Counted from the first letter of the stretch, positions 48,749 through 61,639 are shown. The stretch is DNA of 64,000 bases from Elysia crispata (GCA_033675545.1 JAWDGP010000505.1:336501-400500), one strand, 5' to 3'. Notes: generated from the sequence alone by a model not told the origin. Numbers and translations are program-made.

Positions 48749-49343
48749 GCTACAGCTCAGAATGATAAAAAGAAGAGGGGGCAGTTGGGGGAGGGAGGGA
48801 AGAAGTGATAGATGGTCTGTTAATTTGCAAATATATTCAAAACAAAAATTGAGACTTCCACGATAACAAGCACTGTGCGAAAATGTAAAAAAAAAAATCT
48901 ACATTTTGATGAAAAGAATGCACTGACCCTATAAAGCTTTTTTGTTGCCATTTTCACATTTCTAATTTGCCTGTTGACACCTAAATGTGTAATATGTCTT
49001 ACATCTCATTGAAATGAGAAGCTTGGTGTCAACTACTGATTACTATTTGATGACAAGTCAACTTTTGTAACTTAAGGTCATATAATATGTATCAAAAGTC
49101 AAAAAGTCTTTACAGAATTTAAAATGAATTTGTCTTCAGGGATCACAATACCACCTGTAATGTGAGTCATATACTATGTATTTCCTGAAACAAAAGTAAT
49201 GAACATATTTTGTAGAATCAACTGGAAAAAATCGAACAAATAAAAGTAAAATTTCAGCTTCACACTTAAATGATTTGTAACATTCAAGCTCAATATTTTC
49301 AGTTTTAGGCATGTGCTTTAATAAAGCCACTGACCTTTTCAAT
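48749..49343. other. Spacer, no gene recognised
   Basis: Upstream flank of the pseudogene; contains a short G-rich patch (48777-48800) and otherwise AT-rich sequence without features. Confidence 0.5.
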
Positions 49344-49573
49344 TTATATCTGATGTTTTTTTTTCTTTTGCTCCTCTTTCTGCTCCTGCTTTAAACTATC
49401 CCGCCAATTTTTCACCATAACCTTTTGCTTTAATCGATAGGCAGCCCATTTTTCGGGTTCTTCCTTTAGCCTGGCGCGATATTCTGCCTGGAGCTTGGCT
49501 TGGCTCTTGCGCTACTTCTTATGCCGATTAGGCTTCTTCTTTTTAGACCATAAATTCACGAAGAAACACTTAA
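49344..49573 (-). pseudogene. Second basic N-terminal fragment of a similar element
   Basis: Minus strand, ending in TAA at 49344-49346, with an internal TAG at 49512-49514. After the TAG it reads as a charged helix containing YRARLKEEPEKWAAYRLKQK and NWRDSLKQEQKEEQKKKK. This resembles the N-terminal helix at 48305-48748 and the lysine/arginine-rich N-termini of the same class of transposon proteins. Upstream is a good acceptor-like sequence (T-run then cag, first exon base 49573). It may be an upstream exon of the neighbouring broken gene or a remnant of another copy. Confidence 0.45.
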
Positions 49574-50008
49574 CTGAAAAAAAAAATTAATTAACAGATT
49601 TAAGAACAAAAAGGCACTACTGTATGACTCAGATCTTTTTGTCTCTAAAGAATGCAGATACTATACATAAAACATTATTATGAGCCATCAAAGATCAGTG
49701 ATAAGCAAGTCATTTTTTTAAAGCAGATATGGTGATAAATCACCAGATATAGTGTTCTGTTTGGTTCCATCATACCACTTTTATCTCCATTCAAAAACAA
49801 ATGATGCTTGTAAGCCAAAGAATGTAAAAGATAATATGATTATGAAAAATGTGACACTTTTGAAGGGCACAATTCCAAATGGCTTAAAATTAAATATATT
49901 CTAAAAATTAGTCTAAAAAGATGCAATAGCAATTGTACAGGCAAATAACAGGACTAGACTCTTTTTTAGCATGTTGACTCTTAACACTTAAGCAGAAACA
50001 ACAAAAAA

Positions 50009-50221
50009 ATGTATGGTTCAAATACTGCAGTGACGTATACAAATATGGCTTATTTGGCAATGGATCATATATATATCTTTTTATTTCATAACAATGGGCA
50101 AGGGGAGGCAGAAGCTGCTGTTTTTTACTGCAATAACTTTGGTGGGCAGAACAAAAACAATTACATATTGTGGTTCTATGCTGCGAAGAGCATGGTTATC
50201 ACAAAATATTTTCCTCCATAG
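50009..50221 (+). pseudogene. Transposase-like core fragment on the opposite strand
   Basis: A 70-codon frame includes FHNNGQGEAEAAVFYCNNFG followed by GQNKNNYILWFYA. The GQNKNN context is a recognisable motif near a catalytic Asp of a group of animal transposase-like proteins; here the expected Asp-Asn-Cys reads Asn-Asn-Phe, so the residue looks lost. It has no neighbours in frame and lies opposite in strand to the broken gene at 45.4-48.7 kb. Probably a dead remnant of a related but distinct element. Confidence 0.4.
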
Positions 50222-52109
50222 AGTTGCAAGTAACCACAGTTATAGGATCTGTCTCTAGGCAATATTCCCTGGATTATATGTTAGAACTGCAGTTAAAAGG
50301 TTTAAGTTTTCTTTGGTCTTTATTTTATACATGGGAGCCTTGAATCTGGTTCGACTTCAAAATTGTTGGACTAAGGTAAATAAAATAATAATATATAATA
50401 ATAATAATAATAATAATAATTATAATAAAATACAATATCACAATAATGAATAGATCCCAAGCCTGGTAGACTTTATAGTAATGTTTAAAATCTTCTACAT
50501 TCTAGATTTCTAGATCTAGATGTAGGTGTAGGTGTCTTTTTTTTTTTCCTTATCGTAGTGTAGTGTAATTCTGCTTCCAAATCTAGGTCTAGCTTTTTTA
50601 ATTTATATATCTTTAAGTTTAAAGCTGCACCCTGTTGAAACGTAACAGGCATATATTGAACCAGAAATCGCTTAGAAATAAATCTAGATCTAGATCTAAA
50701 AGAAGCAACCATGAAATAATTCGAGAAGACCGATTGTGTGGAGTGGACGATAATTTTCACTGTTAACTTAAGAACCGCACGATGCTTTACGTCTGATCCT
50801 AGACGAAATCAAAACCTTTCTCTAGCACATCCACCCTTTAACACCTGCACCCCCTATTACTTCTTCCTCATATTTTTCATTTCAATCAACGTTAGGTCTA
50901 GCTTCTCTCAAACTAATTACTAATTTTCCCCTTCTTTTGCTCCCTCTAAACCCATTAACTCCGACATAGAATTGTAATAGTTGACCGGTCGAACATCCGT
51001 GAGCCTGATGATTTGAAAACAGGTCTAACTCTAGTACTCAGTATTATCCGAAATGCCCACCTTTCAGTTATGTGACAAACAACAAAACGAAAAGAAAAGA
51101 AAGTTTTTTTTTTGTCCTGTAAAAAAATTTCGACATTTTTTTAAAAAGATAAATTACCTTCTGGAATGCTTTGAGGTGATGAAACCGACTAACAGCCTTC
51201 GGGCTGGTTACTGGTAATGTTTACTTTCGGTGCTTTTCCAACATCGTTACTTCCGTTTTTTGCCAGGTTTTTTTTTGTGTGCCATAACTACAGTAACAGA
51301 TCAAATCTGTTATAATCAAAGAGTATTATCGGCACTAATAGATTTTATAAACACTATATTCCTGCCTTCTTATAGATTTATCTATAGGAGGAACTAAGAG
51401 TTTACAAAGAAATTAATGCATACAACACTTAGATGGAGTAAAGCAGTCCATTTAGTAATCATTATATAATAGTTAATAACAAAATGCTTGATAAAGATTA
51501 AACTACAAGGGTAAAAATATTGGAAAAAATGTTACAATTTTACCTATGCATGGAAGACGAAGAAAATTAAAACCTGTTTTGTACAATTTCCTAAAATGCG
51601 ACAACAGTAAAATGCTGTTAAACTGAGTCAGTAAGAGATGGTGTCATTGTAGGTCAGATGAGAAGGGTTTGGACATTGTTGGAAATTTAAACAGAATTTG
51701 TCGTCTAAACATCAAAACGTAAGGTGGCAGATAGGCTGTGGAGTGTGGCGTTTGGCGGTATTTCCTCAGAAAAACTGTATACTGTTTAAAGTTTTTGCTA
51801 TCGATGTAAGATGTTTTAACACATCCCTTACCATTAGTGTATAATGTCTACCACAGTATTTTCCTACCTTAATTACCATTCGCGTAAATTTCTCTCAGAA
51901 ACATCACACACTGAACCGATCCGAGTATACCGTACTTTACCCTTTTGCAGCGAAATGCCCCGGATTAGCTGGTTTTCAAGTACTTGAATATGATGTAATC
52001 ATTGGTTTTCACAGGCTACATAGCTGCGGTGGGCTTGGGAATGGAAGGGTTAAGTCTTTGTTTCTTTGTTTCGCACAAATCTGTCATGAATTCCGTTTGC
52101 CTTTGGTCA
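50222..52109. other. Spacer with small microsatellite, no gene recognised
   Basis: A (TAA)n-type run lies at about 50390-50427. The region 50480-50700 is rich in TCTAGATCTAGA-like hexamer repeats. A GC-richer patch at 51150-51290 has a donor-like cagaag/gtaattt on the minus strand and might be a 5' UTR exon, but no coding link could be made. Confidence 0.4.
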
Positions 52110-52560
52110 TAAAAGGAAAGGGGGGAGGGGGGATTTTGCTGCTGAAAACCTAAAGTTATGTCCATCTATAGGTTTGAAGTCACGCAGTTGAATGAGGGGC
52201 TGTTGTCAGACCTGCTATGGTTGAAATTCCGCATTCAGAGAATACTTTGTCCTGTATTGGAGTTAAATTTTTTTGCTGCGGTTGAAGTTGCAAATTGAAC
52301 TATCAGAAACATTGAAAACATCAGTGATAAATGTAACGTAGTAAATTTTAGGCAGAGTGCCAAAATCAATACTGATTTCTAACCGTTGGCCGCCAGGGCA
52401 TAGTGATATCTGCAGTGTTTAATTGTGTCTTCAAGCATGGCATCAATCCCTGGAAACCAGGCTTTTTTGATTGATCAATTGTTTTGTTTTTATGAGGCCT
52501 AGATATCCTTCATGGGCTTGGTGAATACATTTCTTTGGAAGCTTTTGGGTATGACTAGTT
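52110..52560 (-). pseudogene. Gypsy integrase remnant
   Basis: Near 52530-52450 the minus strand reads CIHQAHEGYLGLIKTKQLIN and, after a phase change, WFPGIDAMLEDTIKHC, matching the zinc-binding HHCC region. Near 52350 an EISIDFGTLPKIYYV-like piece carries the first core Asp, and near 52190 RSDNSPSFN carries the second. The third acidic residue and C-terminal part are not recognisable. Confidence 0.75.
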
Positions 52561-52945
52561 GGTTGTTTCTGAGTACCATTTTTGTCAGTTGAGCTTTTAC
52601 TTTCTCAAGTGATTGAAAACTAATCTCTATCAAACTGCATCTTAGTTGTGTCTGGTGACAGGTACCATTCTTCTTGTTGAAGACAACTAATTAATGGCAA
52701 ATTGAAGGGTTGTGTCTTTCAATATCTCAGATTGAGCTTCAGCTACTGTAAGAGATTTTGGGACCAACTCCTGAACTAATTGTTGGATTTTTTTCTCTGC
52801 AACTTTCGGTTGACTTCTGGATAATGGCGCTGCTGCATTTGGGTGTCATGACAGAAGAGTTGGCTTGTCCTGATCTGTACAAGACAGTGGAGGAGTATGG
52901 TTGCATTCTTAACAGCCATCTCTCAATTCCCGCTGAAGGGCTGCT

Positions 52946-53350
52946 TTAAGGTCTAGTAAAGATTGCCTTTAGTGGCTTATGGTACGTAATTATGGCAAAA
53001 ATTATTCCAAAAAGATAAAGATCGAAATGCTTTGCTGCCCAGCTAATAGCTAAAGTTTCTCGTTCAGTTTGACTGTGGCGTTGCTCCACTGGAGTCAGTG
53101 TGCGACTTACGCAGGCCATAACTTTGATTTTGTTGTTTGGATCTTTCCGAATTAACAAGCAACCCAACCCTATTGGGATTTTATCAACAAGTTCTATTGG
53201 TACAGTAGCATTGCAGAATGCAGCATTTTCTGTCAAGTTGTTTTTTATATTGACGTATGAAGCTGCTTGTTTTTCATTCCAACGACATTCACAGTCTTTG
53301 AGGGTGAGGGCTCTGAATGGCTCTGAGACGGTCAAAAAGTTAGGAATCAA
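52946..53350 (-). pseudogene. Gypsy RNase H remnant
   Basis: A continuous 134-codon frame with SEPFRALTLKD, a VDKIPIGLGCLLIRKD strand, CVSRTLTPVEQRHSQTERET and a TYHKPLKAI end. This is the RT-connection plus RNase H domain of Ty3/Gypsy pol. The usual Asp in the last motif is replaced by Tyr, so a catalytic residue is lost. It is the longest intact piece of the element. Confidence 0.9.
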
Positions 53351-53379
53351 TTTTGAAACATAGTTTGTGGGTTAATTTA

Positions 53380-54400
53380 GCATTTCCTGGAGGTTTCGAA
53401 TCTCTTGTGGTTTGTATTTTCTCAGGATCATAACGGATTCCATCCTTAGAAAAGATGTATCCAAGAAATTTCAGATGTCTTTTGTGAAAAATATATTTTT
53501 CGGAACTGGCAGTGGTGTTGTTTTCTTTAAGGCGGTCTGGTACTTTATTTAGATTTTCATCATGATCTGTTGTTACCTCTTCTAAATTGCCAGGATCAGA
53601 GTTTCCATAAATGATGATGTCACCACTGTAATTTTTTTTTGCTTGGATGCCTTGAATGAGATTGGTGGAGATTTGGTTGTGAAAATTTCTGATGCGATGT
53701 TGATTCCAAAGTGAAGGCGACTGTATTGGAAGAATCTAGCTTACTTGCTAAATGTTGTTATGTACTTGGACTCTTCACTAAGTTCCAGTTGATGGTATCT
53801 ATTGTTCAAGTATATTTTGCTAAACACCATTGCTTCATTCAGACTATTCACTGAATCATCAAGGGTTGAGTGATATCTTTTTTTCTGGAATAGTAAACTA
53901 ATGTTGTAAAATCCAGATCTATTTACACATCTTTTAGGCATCCATTATCTTGCAGGCTTAAATAACTGTGCGACTAAGAATTTCAACAAGGCATTGCTCT
54001 TTTATGCACCTAAAGCGGAAATTCGTACATTTCTAACAAGCGTTTAAAAGGATATAAAACAGATTAGGAAAGTACCGAATTAGTCGATTTCCTTTGCGGT
54101 TTGGTTAGTACATCGATTACCAATAATTGTAGATCCTGACGTCGTCATTGGGTTTAGGAAGGACTAGGATGGGTGATATCCACGGAGCTTTTCTGATGAA
54201 GTCTAAGTCTTCAAACCGTTTTAGTTCTCCTTCAACTTTGAATCAGAACTCAGATGGAATCCTTCTGTGAGACTCTGCTACTGACTTTATTGCTTTATTT
54301 ATGTGCATCTTTCAGCTTTACTATTTTGTCTGAAAACACTTCGGGATATTGTTGAACGATATGAGGTGCTGAAATATTCGGATGATCTTATGTGGTTCAC
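53380..54400 (-). pseudogene. Gypsy reverse transcriptase remnant
   Basis: Pieces in order: a VQQYPEVFSDKIVKLKD segment (about 54340), a RRIPSEF and ELKRFEDLDFI segment (about 54250), SPILVLPKPND (about 54150), then MVFSKIYLNNRYHQLEL (about 53800), FGINIASEIF (about 53690), and SGDIIIYGNS (about 53610), where the first Asp of the usual catalytic pair reads Gly. RHLKFLGYIFSKDGI lies near 53470. At least one insertion of about 100 bp and several frameshifts are present. Confidence 0.85.
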
Positions 54401-54469
54401 ACCCTGCGCTGTCAAGATATTCAGACCTCTACACACCGGCCATTCTAAGAGACGTAGCTTCTTGTTTTA

Positions 54470-54640
54470 TTACAGTCATTTTAGAGTTGCAGGACAATTA
54501 TGACATAACATTTTGATGCATTAACAAGAACCTCAGAGACCCATCTGTTTCAAGTGGCTGAGATGATGCACAAGAATATAGTTTGCTTCAGGAAGTTTAT
54601 TGCAGTGTCGGAAATTGGTTGAATCTTATTAATATCATCG
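54470..54640 (-). pseudogene. Gypsy protease/linker remnant
   Basis: Broken frames on the minus strand show a LYSCASSQPLE segment followed by TDGS, and then a VIKQEATSL segment. Their order and spacing fit the stretch following the aspartic protease in Gypsy pol. The protease active-site motif itself was not found, probably lost where the GA microsatellite now stands. Confidence 0.5.
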
Positions 54641-54650
54641 ATAGACCGTA

Positions 54651-54908
<258 letters not shown>

Positions 54909-55275
54909 TTTGCCGATACTCCGGAGTTAGCTAGTGCCTTAATTGAGGTTGAATTGATTTGAACAGCTTCTATTCCTCATGGTTTAAAATGAATATGTCA
55001 AGTGCTTCATCTTTATACGATCCAGATGCTTATTCAACTTCTGGGATATGTCCAACACATGTGGTTTGATTTCTAAATCTTTGTCCAACACATGTGGTTG
55101 GATTTCAAAATCTGATCCAGCTTCTTGCTCAAGTTCCGGGATATCTCCAACTCATGGGGTTAAGGGTTTGATTTCTAAATCTTTGATTGCTAAATAACAA
55201 ATGATACTTTTCTGGTTTTGGACCCGCTGCCGATTTGTAGACTGATGAGAAAAGGTGTAACTTTGAACGATTGTG

Positions 55276-55892
55276 CTAAGTTTTATGAAATGCTGGATGT
55301 TTACTTTGGTCTCTAGCATGAGACCATTTGCTCCACATCTGCAAAGCTCTTGGGATAGGTCTTCCTTGGGTTGGTTGACTGAGACTAGATTTAGGATTTG
55401 ACTGTAGATGTATTGTGTTTGCTTGACTATTGTCAGCAATAAGCAATTTCCTACAATCTTCTGTCATTTCAAGTGTACTTGCATACTGCATAAGGCTTGT
55501 TAGATCTAGTGATGCGGTGAAGCCTTTTTCTCTGACCTTCTTTGACAGGCATCTTTTGATCTCTTCATCTTGATCAGCAAACGTGCATTGAGTTGTAAGC
55601 CATCTTAACTCAGCATGATAGTTATCGATTATGGTGCCTGGCACCTGCATTCCAGGCCTAAATTGATACTGCGGAATTCAATGTTTGATCGAGGGTTAAA
55701 ATGCTCATTTAGAGCTTCTACGACTCTCTTATATGGATTCTTACTGGTTTCATTGTCTGTTTGCTGTGTTATCTTGTATACATCGAAAATAATTTCTGAA
55801 CGCCCTTCAAATCTCAGATGATTTTTTTCATATAGCGGTAGATTATTTGCAGTTTTAGATATAGACCTAGATCTAGGGTTGTTTGTCTTCAC
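55276..55892 (-). pseudogene. Gypsy gag remnant
   Basis: Two overlapping minus-strand frames (55629-55892 and 55276-55650) join at a frameshift near 55640. The first has the capsid-like segment YKRVVEALNEHFNPRSNIEF, the second the following helices including a WLTTQCTFADQDEEIKRCL segment. Together they match the C-terminal capsid pattern of Ty3/Gypsy gag. A zinc-knuckle region near 55290 seems degraded. Confidence 0.8.
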
Positions 55893-56233
55893 CTTTTATC
55901 CCCGTTGCCAATGTTTGATGTTTTGATATGATGCGGAGACTGAAAGAAAGGCGAGTGGTGTTGGTTTCTGATACCAAACATAACAGTCGTCATTAAGTTA
56001 CAAAAGTCTTTGCTCCAAAAAAGATTTCGTAAGATTTAAACATATTTTTTTTCGGAAAAAAAATATTATTTGCAATGAGATGTAGTGTATACAGTAATGC
56101 AAAATAAAGTAGACAAAAGGATAGAGGGCTATGCGTAAAATAACATAATATAAATAGTGCTCGACAACTAAGGAGCTCGACAAATAAGGAGCATGGTATA
56201 TTAAAAACTTTAGGCCTACCTAATAGTAGTAGT

Positions 56234-56327
56234 AGGACATGCTTTAAAGTTTCGTGCTTAGTGATACTCGTCAGGTGGTGTTATTCTTCTCTGCACGTTG
56301 GAAGAGCATGTCATGCCGCACAATCTA
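56234..56327 (+). repeat. 94-bp direct repeat, left copy
   Basis: Starts aggacatgctttaaagtttc and ends ccgcacaatcta. One mismatch (gtgcttagt versus gtgcctagt) distinguishes it from the copy at 56612-56705. The two copies flank a trinucleotide microsatellite. Confidence 0.97.
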
Positions 56328-56394
56328 ATACATAGCCACCGTAGTTCCTCATTAGAAGTAGTAGTTGTAGCAATAGCAGCAGCAGAAGCAGCAG

Positions 56395-56611
<217 letters not shown>

Positions 56612-56705
56612 AGGACATGCTTTAAAGTTTCGTGCCTAGTGATACTCGTCAGGTGGTGTTATTCTTCTCTGCACGTTGGAAGAGCATGTCATGCCGCACA
56701 ATCTA
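56612..56705 (+). repeat. 94-bp direct repeat, right copy
   Basis: Same orientation and 93 of 94 bases identical to 56234-56327. The near identity implies a recent duplication that included or was driven by the microsatellite between the copies. Confidence 0.97.
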
Positions 56706-57466
56706 GGGACAGAGGGGACAGAATTTTGTATGGTTTTTTAAATTATTTTTGCGCACCTAGGCCTAGTATATAATATTTTAAATTTTCCTGTAATTTTTTT
56801 GTTTGTTTTTGCACTAACTCTTTGTGTACTGTGGTGTATGGATATTTATACAGAAGTAGCAGCAGTACATGAAGGATAAAAACACAGAAGTCTAGTTTAC
56901 AGAGGAGATAAGGTGTCCCCTGAGTAAGAATGCAGAGGGACATATACCTCCTTTCTGCGTTACAAATACACCAAGAATGACTGTAGAGGCTGCAGTCAAG
57001 CCGGCCTACACCTAGAAACATGACGCCAATCATAGACATCATTCGAGGTCAATGGACTAGATTTAATTGGCGGATTAGCACATGTAAACCCAACCACCGC
57101 CAACACATTGTCAATTGGAGCACACACGCATTGTCATTGAGTGCTCTGTTTTAGGATGTAGAACAAACATTTCAGAATGCTCTGTACAACAAACGTTTTT
57201 ACAATCAAGATTTTACATCGACTTGTTTGAATAAATAGCTTTATTTAGTTGTAGATCTTATATTTTTCTCGTTTTTTTTTTAAAGGGAAAACTCAAAATG
57301 ATACCTGGATAGAATTCATCATATCTTTTACATTTTTTACGGAAGTTACAAATAAAAACTGCTAGATAAAGATCTAGATTATATCTTAATATTTCTGAAT
57401 CTTCCATAATAGATTTAGCACAATGGAAAGATCTCAAATCTTATTTTATCTATCTAGGTCTAGACA

Positions 57467-57632
57467 ATGAAGCTTCAAGCGAAAAGTTCAGGCATTTTTG
57501 TATTTGTCATAAACTTACACTTGGGAAGCATTGCCGTTTGTTACGCGGCCTCTTCAAAAGTACCATTGAGCCCACTTTCTATAAAGCCAGTATCGGTATC
57601 TACCTTCCCTTTGTCAAGATTTCCTTTTGTTG
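57467..57632 (+). CDS. C-type lectin exon 1 (signal peptide and linker)
   Basis: The ATG at 57467 has A at -3 (acaATG). Residues 1-55 start MKLQAKSSGIFVFVINLHLG, a basic N-terminus plus a hydrophobic core. A likely signal-peptidase site lies around residues 27-28 (CYA-A-S). A Ser/Pro/Val-rich stretch follows. The exon ends at a strong donor (g/gtaagatt, GT at 57633) in phase 1, exactly what the CTLD exon at 61640 needs; the join makes a Glu codon. The link between these exons across a 4-kb intron is inferred from phase match and from the need of a CTLD for a signal peptide; transcript evidence is lacking. The intron holds several microsatellites and a SINE-like fragment. Confidence 0.55.
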
Positions 57633-58410
57633 GTAAGATTACTGTTCCTCCATATCTACGATGAAAAAAATAAAAGTTGTGGGGGTCAAACCTATATGCG
57701 CTACCCCTCTTTGGAGATACTTAGACATTTTAATGGACATACATTGAACTGGCTGACACCTTTTGGTGGACAGGAGTCTCACACCATAGCTTTCTATAAT
57801 TATGGGAAATCAGCTTATTCCATACCTTACCCAGCTATTTAAAGATTATTGTAGACACTCATGATTCGTATAAAACTATAATATGTACCGCCTTCCGGAA
57901 ATTCCTGTTGTTTGCAATACGATGGTAACAAGTTTTTAAAACGATCGAAAATAGCTATGAGATTTTACAAAATGAACTCACTTTTTTATTTGTTGTTTTG
58001 TATCATTCGATTCTATTATTTAATTTATTGGTATATTTTTAGCCCAGGGAATATCGGCTTGCCATGCGATTTCCCCCAAAGTGTTCTAAGTTCATGGATC
58101 TAATAAACAATCCTAGCATAAAAAGTTCAGTAAGATTTCTTGGAGAGTTCATTACTGAAAGATTAAATTAAAACAAAAGATAAAGAAGAAAGAAGCGAGG
58201 TCAGCATAAGTTTTACCTTGATTGTTTTCATCTTAGATCTGGATAAGACAATGTTTGCATTGATCTAGGAAAATTGAACTTATTTTAATGTCAACTTGTT
58301 GATTAAGATAAAGTCTATAAGTCTTACTAGCTTCAAGACTCTTCATCGCTATAAATAACTAGATTATTTTACTTTATTACGTAACAAGCCCTACACAAAC
58401 GTTCAGCATT

Positions 58411-58860
<450 letters not shown>

Positions 58861-59159
58861 TTTTTAAATTTAAATCTTCTACACAAATGTTTGCACTTTT
58901 TGAGGAATAGAATATGAATATCTCGTATCGGGTTTAAATGTCACTCATTTAATACTTTACCGAAACATTACCTCTTTTAAAAATTTTTAAAGATACAAAT
59001 GTGTACAAATATATCAGAGCTCTGTGAGAAAATACTTGGCTTTTGCTCTAACGCTTCCTGTTCTCAAATCATCAACACTTTCAATATTGTTTTAAAGTAG
59101 GTGAATACTGATCAGTTCACTTTACATCACCACTTGTGATAATACTGGTTAAAAAAAAA

Positions 59160-59300
59160 TTCATGGTGGTCCTTATGCCCATGCTTGCACCAAATGTCAT
59201 TAAAAACAACAACAACAACAACAACAACAAAAAGCAACAGTCATGGTGGTCCTTATGCCCATACTTGCACCAAATGTCATTCAAAAAAAAAAAAAAAAAA
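59160..59300. repeat. Two ~40-bp copies each with an A-rich tail
   Basis: tcatggtggtccttatgccc, then atgcttgcaccaaatgtcatt, occurs at about 59160-59200 and 59242-59281. The first copy is followed by (CAA)n, the second by A-runs. It resembles tandem tails of a short retroposed element. Confidence 0.85.
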
Positions 59301-59394
59301 AAGAAACATTCCTGTCAGATGTAATCGAATCCAATTAAATCTTATAGTGCCACAACTTCACTAATTAAGATAAAAGAGGCTATGCGAAAATCGG

Positions 59395-59725
59395 TGGCTC
59401 AAGTGGGTGTTAGTGATCTGTAAAACGTCTTATGAGATCTTGTAAAGCTATTCTTTATTTCATGGCTCATACGTTGGTGACTCGAGTAATGGAACTGGAA
59501 AACATCCAATGCAATCTTGTTAAGTTGATCTTTAGAAGATGAAGCATAATAATTATATGGTGACTCAACTATATTAAGTTAAGGAACTGGAAAAGATTTG
59601 AAGCGATCTTATTAAATTATTCTTTACATGATGGTGCTTAATTTGGTGACTAAAGTAACTCATGTGTTATGGTAACGAACAGGAAAATCTCTGTGCGATC
59701 TTGTTAAGTGGATCTTGAAATGATA
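59395..59725. repeat. ~85-100 bp tandem repeat, about 4 copies
   Basis: Diverged copies with ggtgactcaagt or ggtgactcga, a ggaactggaaaa core, gcgatcttgttaag or a variant, and a tctttacatgatg-like end. Noncoding. Confidence 0.75.
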
Positions 59726-59989
59726 CTGCACAGTTTGTCTGCTGGGGAAAAATGTATCTCTATGTGCGTTGGCTGCAGAAGCTGGTTGCGATCAAGAACT
59801 ATCTTTTCTTTGAATTTTTCAACGCACATAGTGGCATGTGTTCGTCACTTTTGTATTTCCAATGTGAATTTTTGTTTGTTCCTCCTTTCATTCGATGCCA
59901 TCAAGTTGTTTTGCTTCTACAAGTTTGTGTCAATTTCTTCCATTGTGTAGTTGCTATAGACAATATAATATATCGCCGTGCTATTTCCA

Positions 59990-60062
59990 CTGGCTACAGA
60001 GTTAGGGCGTCCGCCTTGATATCAGCCGGACTTTCTTCAAGGGTTCGAGTTTTGCAACGTTG
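59990..60062 (+). mobile_element. tRNA-derived SINE head (decayed)
   Basis: The stretch ctggctacagagttagggcg resembles an A-box and gggttcgagttttgc (60041-60055) a B-box of a tRNA promoter, about 45 bp apart, with ccgccttgatatcagccgga between. This is the usual head of a tRNA-derived SINE rather than a tRNA gene: no acceptor stem pairing is evident. Body and tail are not delimited. Confidence 0.45.
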
Positions 60063-60418
60063 AAAGATGCATTTAGTGCCTCATTTTTCGGATCCATTCT
60101 GCCTAACCGGGGCTCAAGTTTGATATGCAAAAAGGTATGAGATAAATTGTTTGATGGAGAGTATCAAGCAGCAGACAAGCAAACAACCTTTAGTTATGTA
60201 GCACCCGTAGCCTACGCTCCAATCCCACTTTTTACATGAGAGAATGGTGTACACGTTTTTTCCCCCCATGGACCTTTCAAAGCGATTCTACTACGTTCGC
60301 CGAGAAAACAAATACTTTGAAACTTGTCATTATACCGTGAAAATAGACCGTTAAAGTCTCTATAAATAAGTTTAAAAAAAGATTGTTGCCACATTTATCG
60401 TTTTACTTTACTTCCCAG

Positions 60419-60460
60419 GTGACGTGACGAGTCACCAGCACAAGGTTTGCAGAGAAGCAG
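60419..60460 (+). CDS. Possible 42-nt phase-1 mini-exon in the lectin intron
   Basis: A pyrimidine-rich acceptor (tttacttcccag, ending at 60418) and a good donor (gcag/gtgagt, GT at 60461) bound 42 nt. Read with the phase-1 boundaries of the lectin exons it encodes 14 residues, DVTSHQHKVCREA plus a split Gly, without a stop. Its end (gcagagaagcag/gtgag) resembles the end of the last CTLD exon (cagagagaagcag/gtaga), so it could also be a remnant of a duplicated terminal exon. It may be a chance combination. Confidence 0.25.
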
Positions 60461-60806
60461 GTGAGTTTCTGGTCGAGATACCCCTTCGCGACAAACCTTA
60501 CGGGGAACCAGAATTTCTGGCCAATGTCGTAACGCCGTCGACTCGACGGAATACAAAGAAAACGTATGACGTAACTGCTGGTTCTAAACAACCTGGATAA
60601 AACAAACAGCGATTAGGCTTTATGCTATCTGGGTCTACAACTTTCGATTTTCTAGGCGGTCGCAGTGCTGGCCAGACATCCCAATCTAGGCAGGACAGGT
60701 CTAGGTGTGTAGAGACGAGAAAAGCACTGGAGGATTTGTCTGCCCTGAGTAGCAGCATATAGTGCCAGAGAGAATAAAGCTCTGTATATCCCAACTCTAG
60801 CAAGAT

Positions 60807-60815
60807 TTTTTTTTT

Positions 60816-60846
<31 letters not shown>
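60807..60846. repeat. T19-G21 homopolymer pair
   Basis: Nineteen T followed directly by 21 G. Such junctions are prone to sequencing error, so lengths are uncertain. The poly-Pro and poly-Lys readings across it on the minus strand are artefacts. Confidence 0.95.
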
Positions 60847-60847
<1 letters not shown>

Positions 60848-61639
60848 TTGATCAGGTCGCCTTGCTCTTGACACATTGTGCCCTTTTGGAGCAATGATTT
60901 TCCACATCCGTTCGGACACATACGTTGGTCCTAGCTTCACAGGAGCTGCTGGTGACAGTATGGCGGAAATTATCTAGATAAAGTTTAATTTGGTTGATTG
61001 GTTTCCAGCCGCCAGCTGCATTAATATTTCTTTATAGCATAGTCGTTAAAAAGGGCCTTCTACCAGTGCTGGGTGGTGCTATCTGAATTATAACAGCGAA
61101 TATTTCACTCACTGTAGTAGTACCGTAAGGGGATAGAAATGAATAAGTGTGTACATGTATAAATGAATAAATAGATATACATATATATGTTTATGAGTGA
61201 AACAAATATATATCATAAGTATATTATATCGAAAACACTGGAAATCAATTAAAGCCAGATATAACCAACATACCTCTAGATTCAGACTTAAACCAAAAAA
61301 CCTGCAACAACCCTAAGAGACCACATTTGAGGATTAGGAGATTCTAACTAGTCTATCGTTGAAAAACATAAAAAACAACAACAAACAACTATACCATAAC
61401 CATAAATATAGCCTATCCCTAGAAGAAAATATTTGATCGTTACAAGAAATCAAAGTTTAAACAGATGAAAGGGGTTGATTGCATCGTGGCCGCATTAAAA
61501 CATCCCCTGGACAATCTGAAAACTATGAGTCTCGAAGAGAGGAAGAGTGCTCGAAACAGGCTTGTCATGAAAGAATAATATGTAACTAAGTATTTGAAAG
61601 ATAAAGTTCTGTTTCTGTTTGTGTTCTTTGACCGTGTAG

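Noticed and set aside
52758-52949. Plus-strand 63-codon frame as a gene
   Set aside because: It lies opposite the recognisable Gypsy pol remnant read on the minus strand and shows no domain.
59990-60062. A functional tRNA gene
   Set aside because: A- and B-box-like motifs are present but the acceptor stem does not pair and the 3' half is eroded; a SINE head fits better.
60498-60921. Minus-strand frames of 89-101 codons as a gene
   Set aside because: They cross the T19-G21 homopolymers or lack any domain; the GC-richer patch is noted but gives no recognisable protein.
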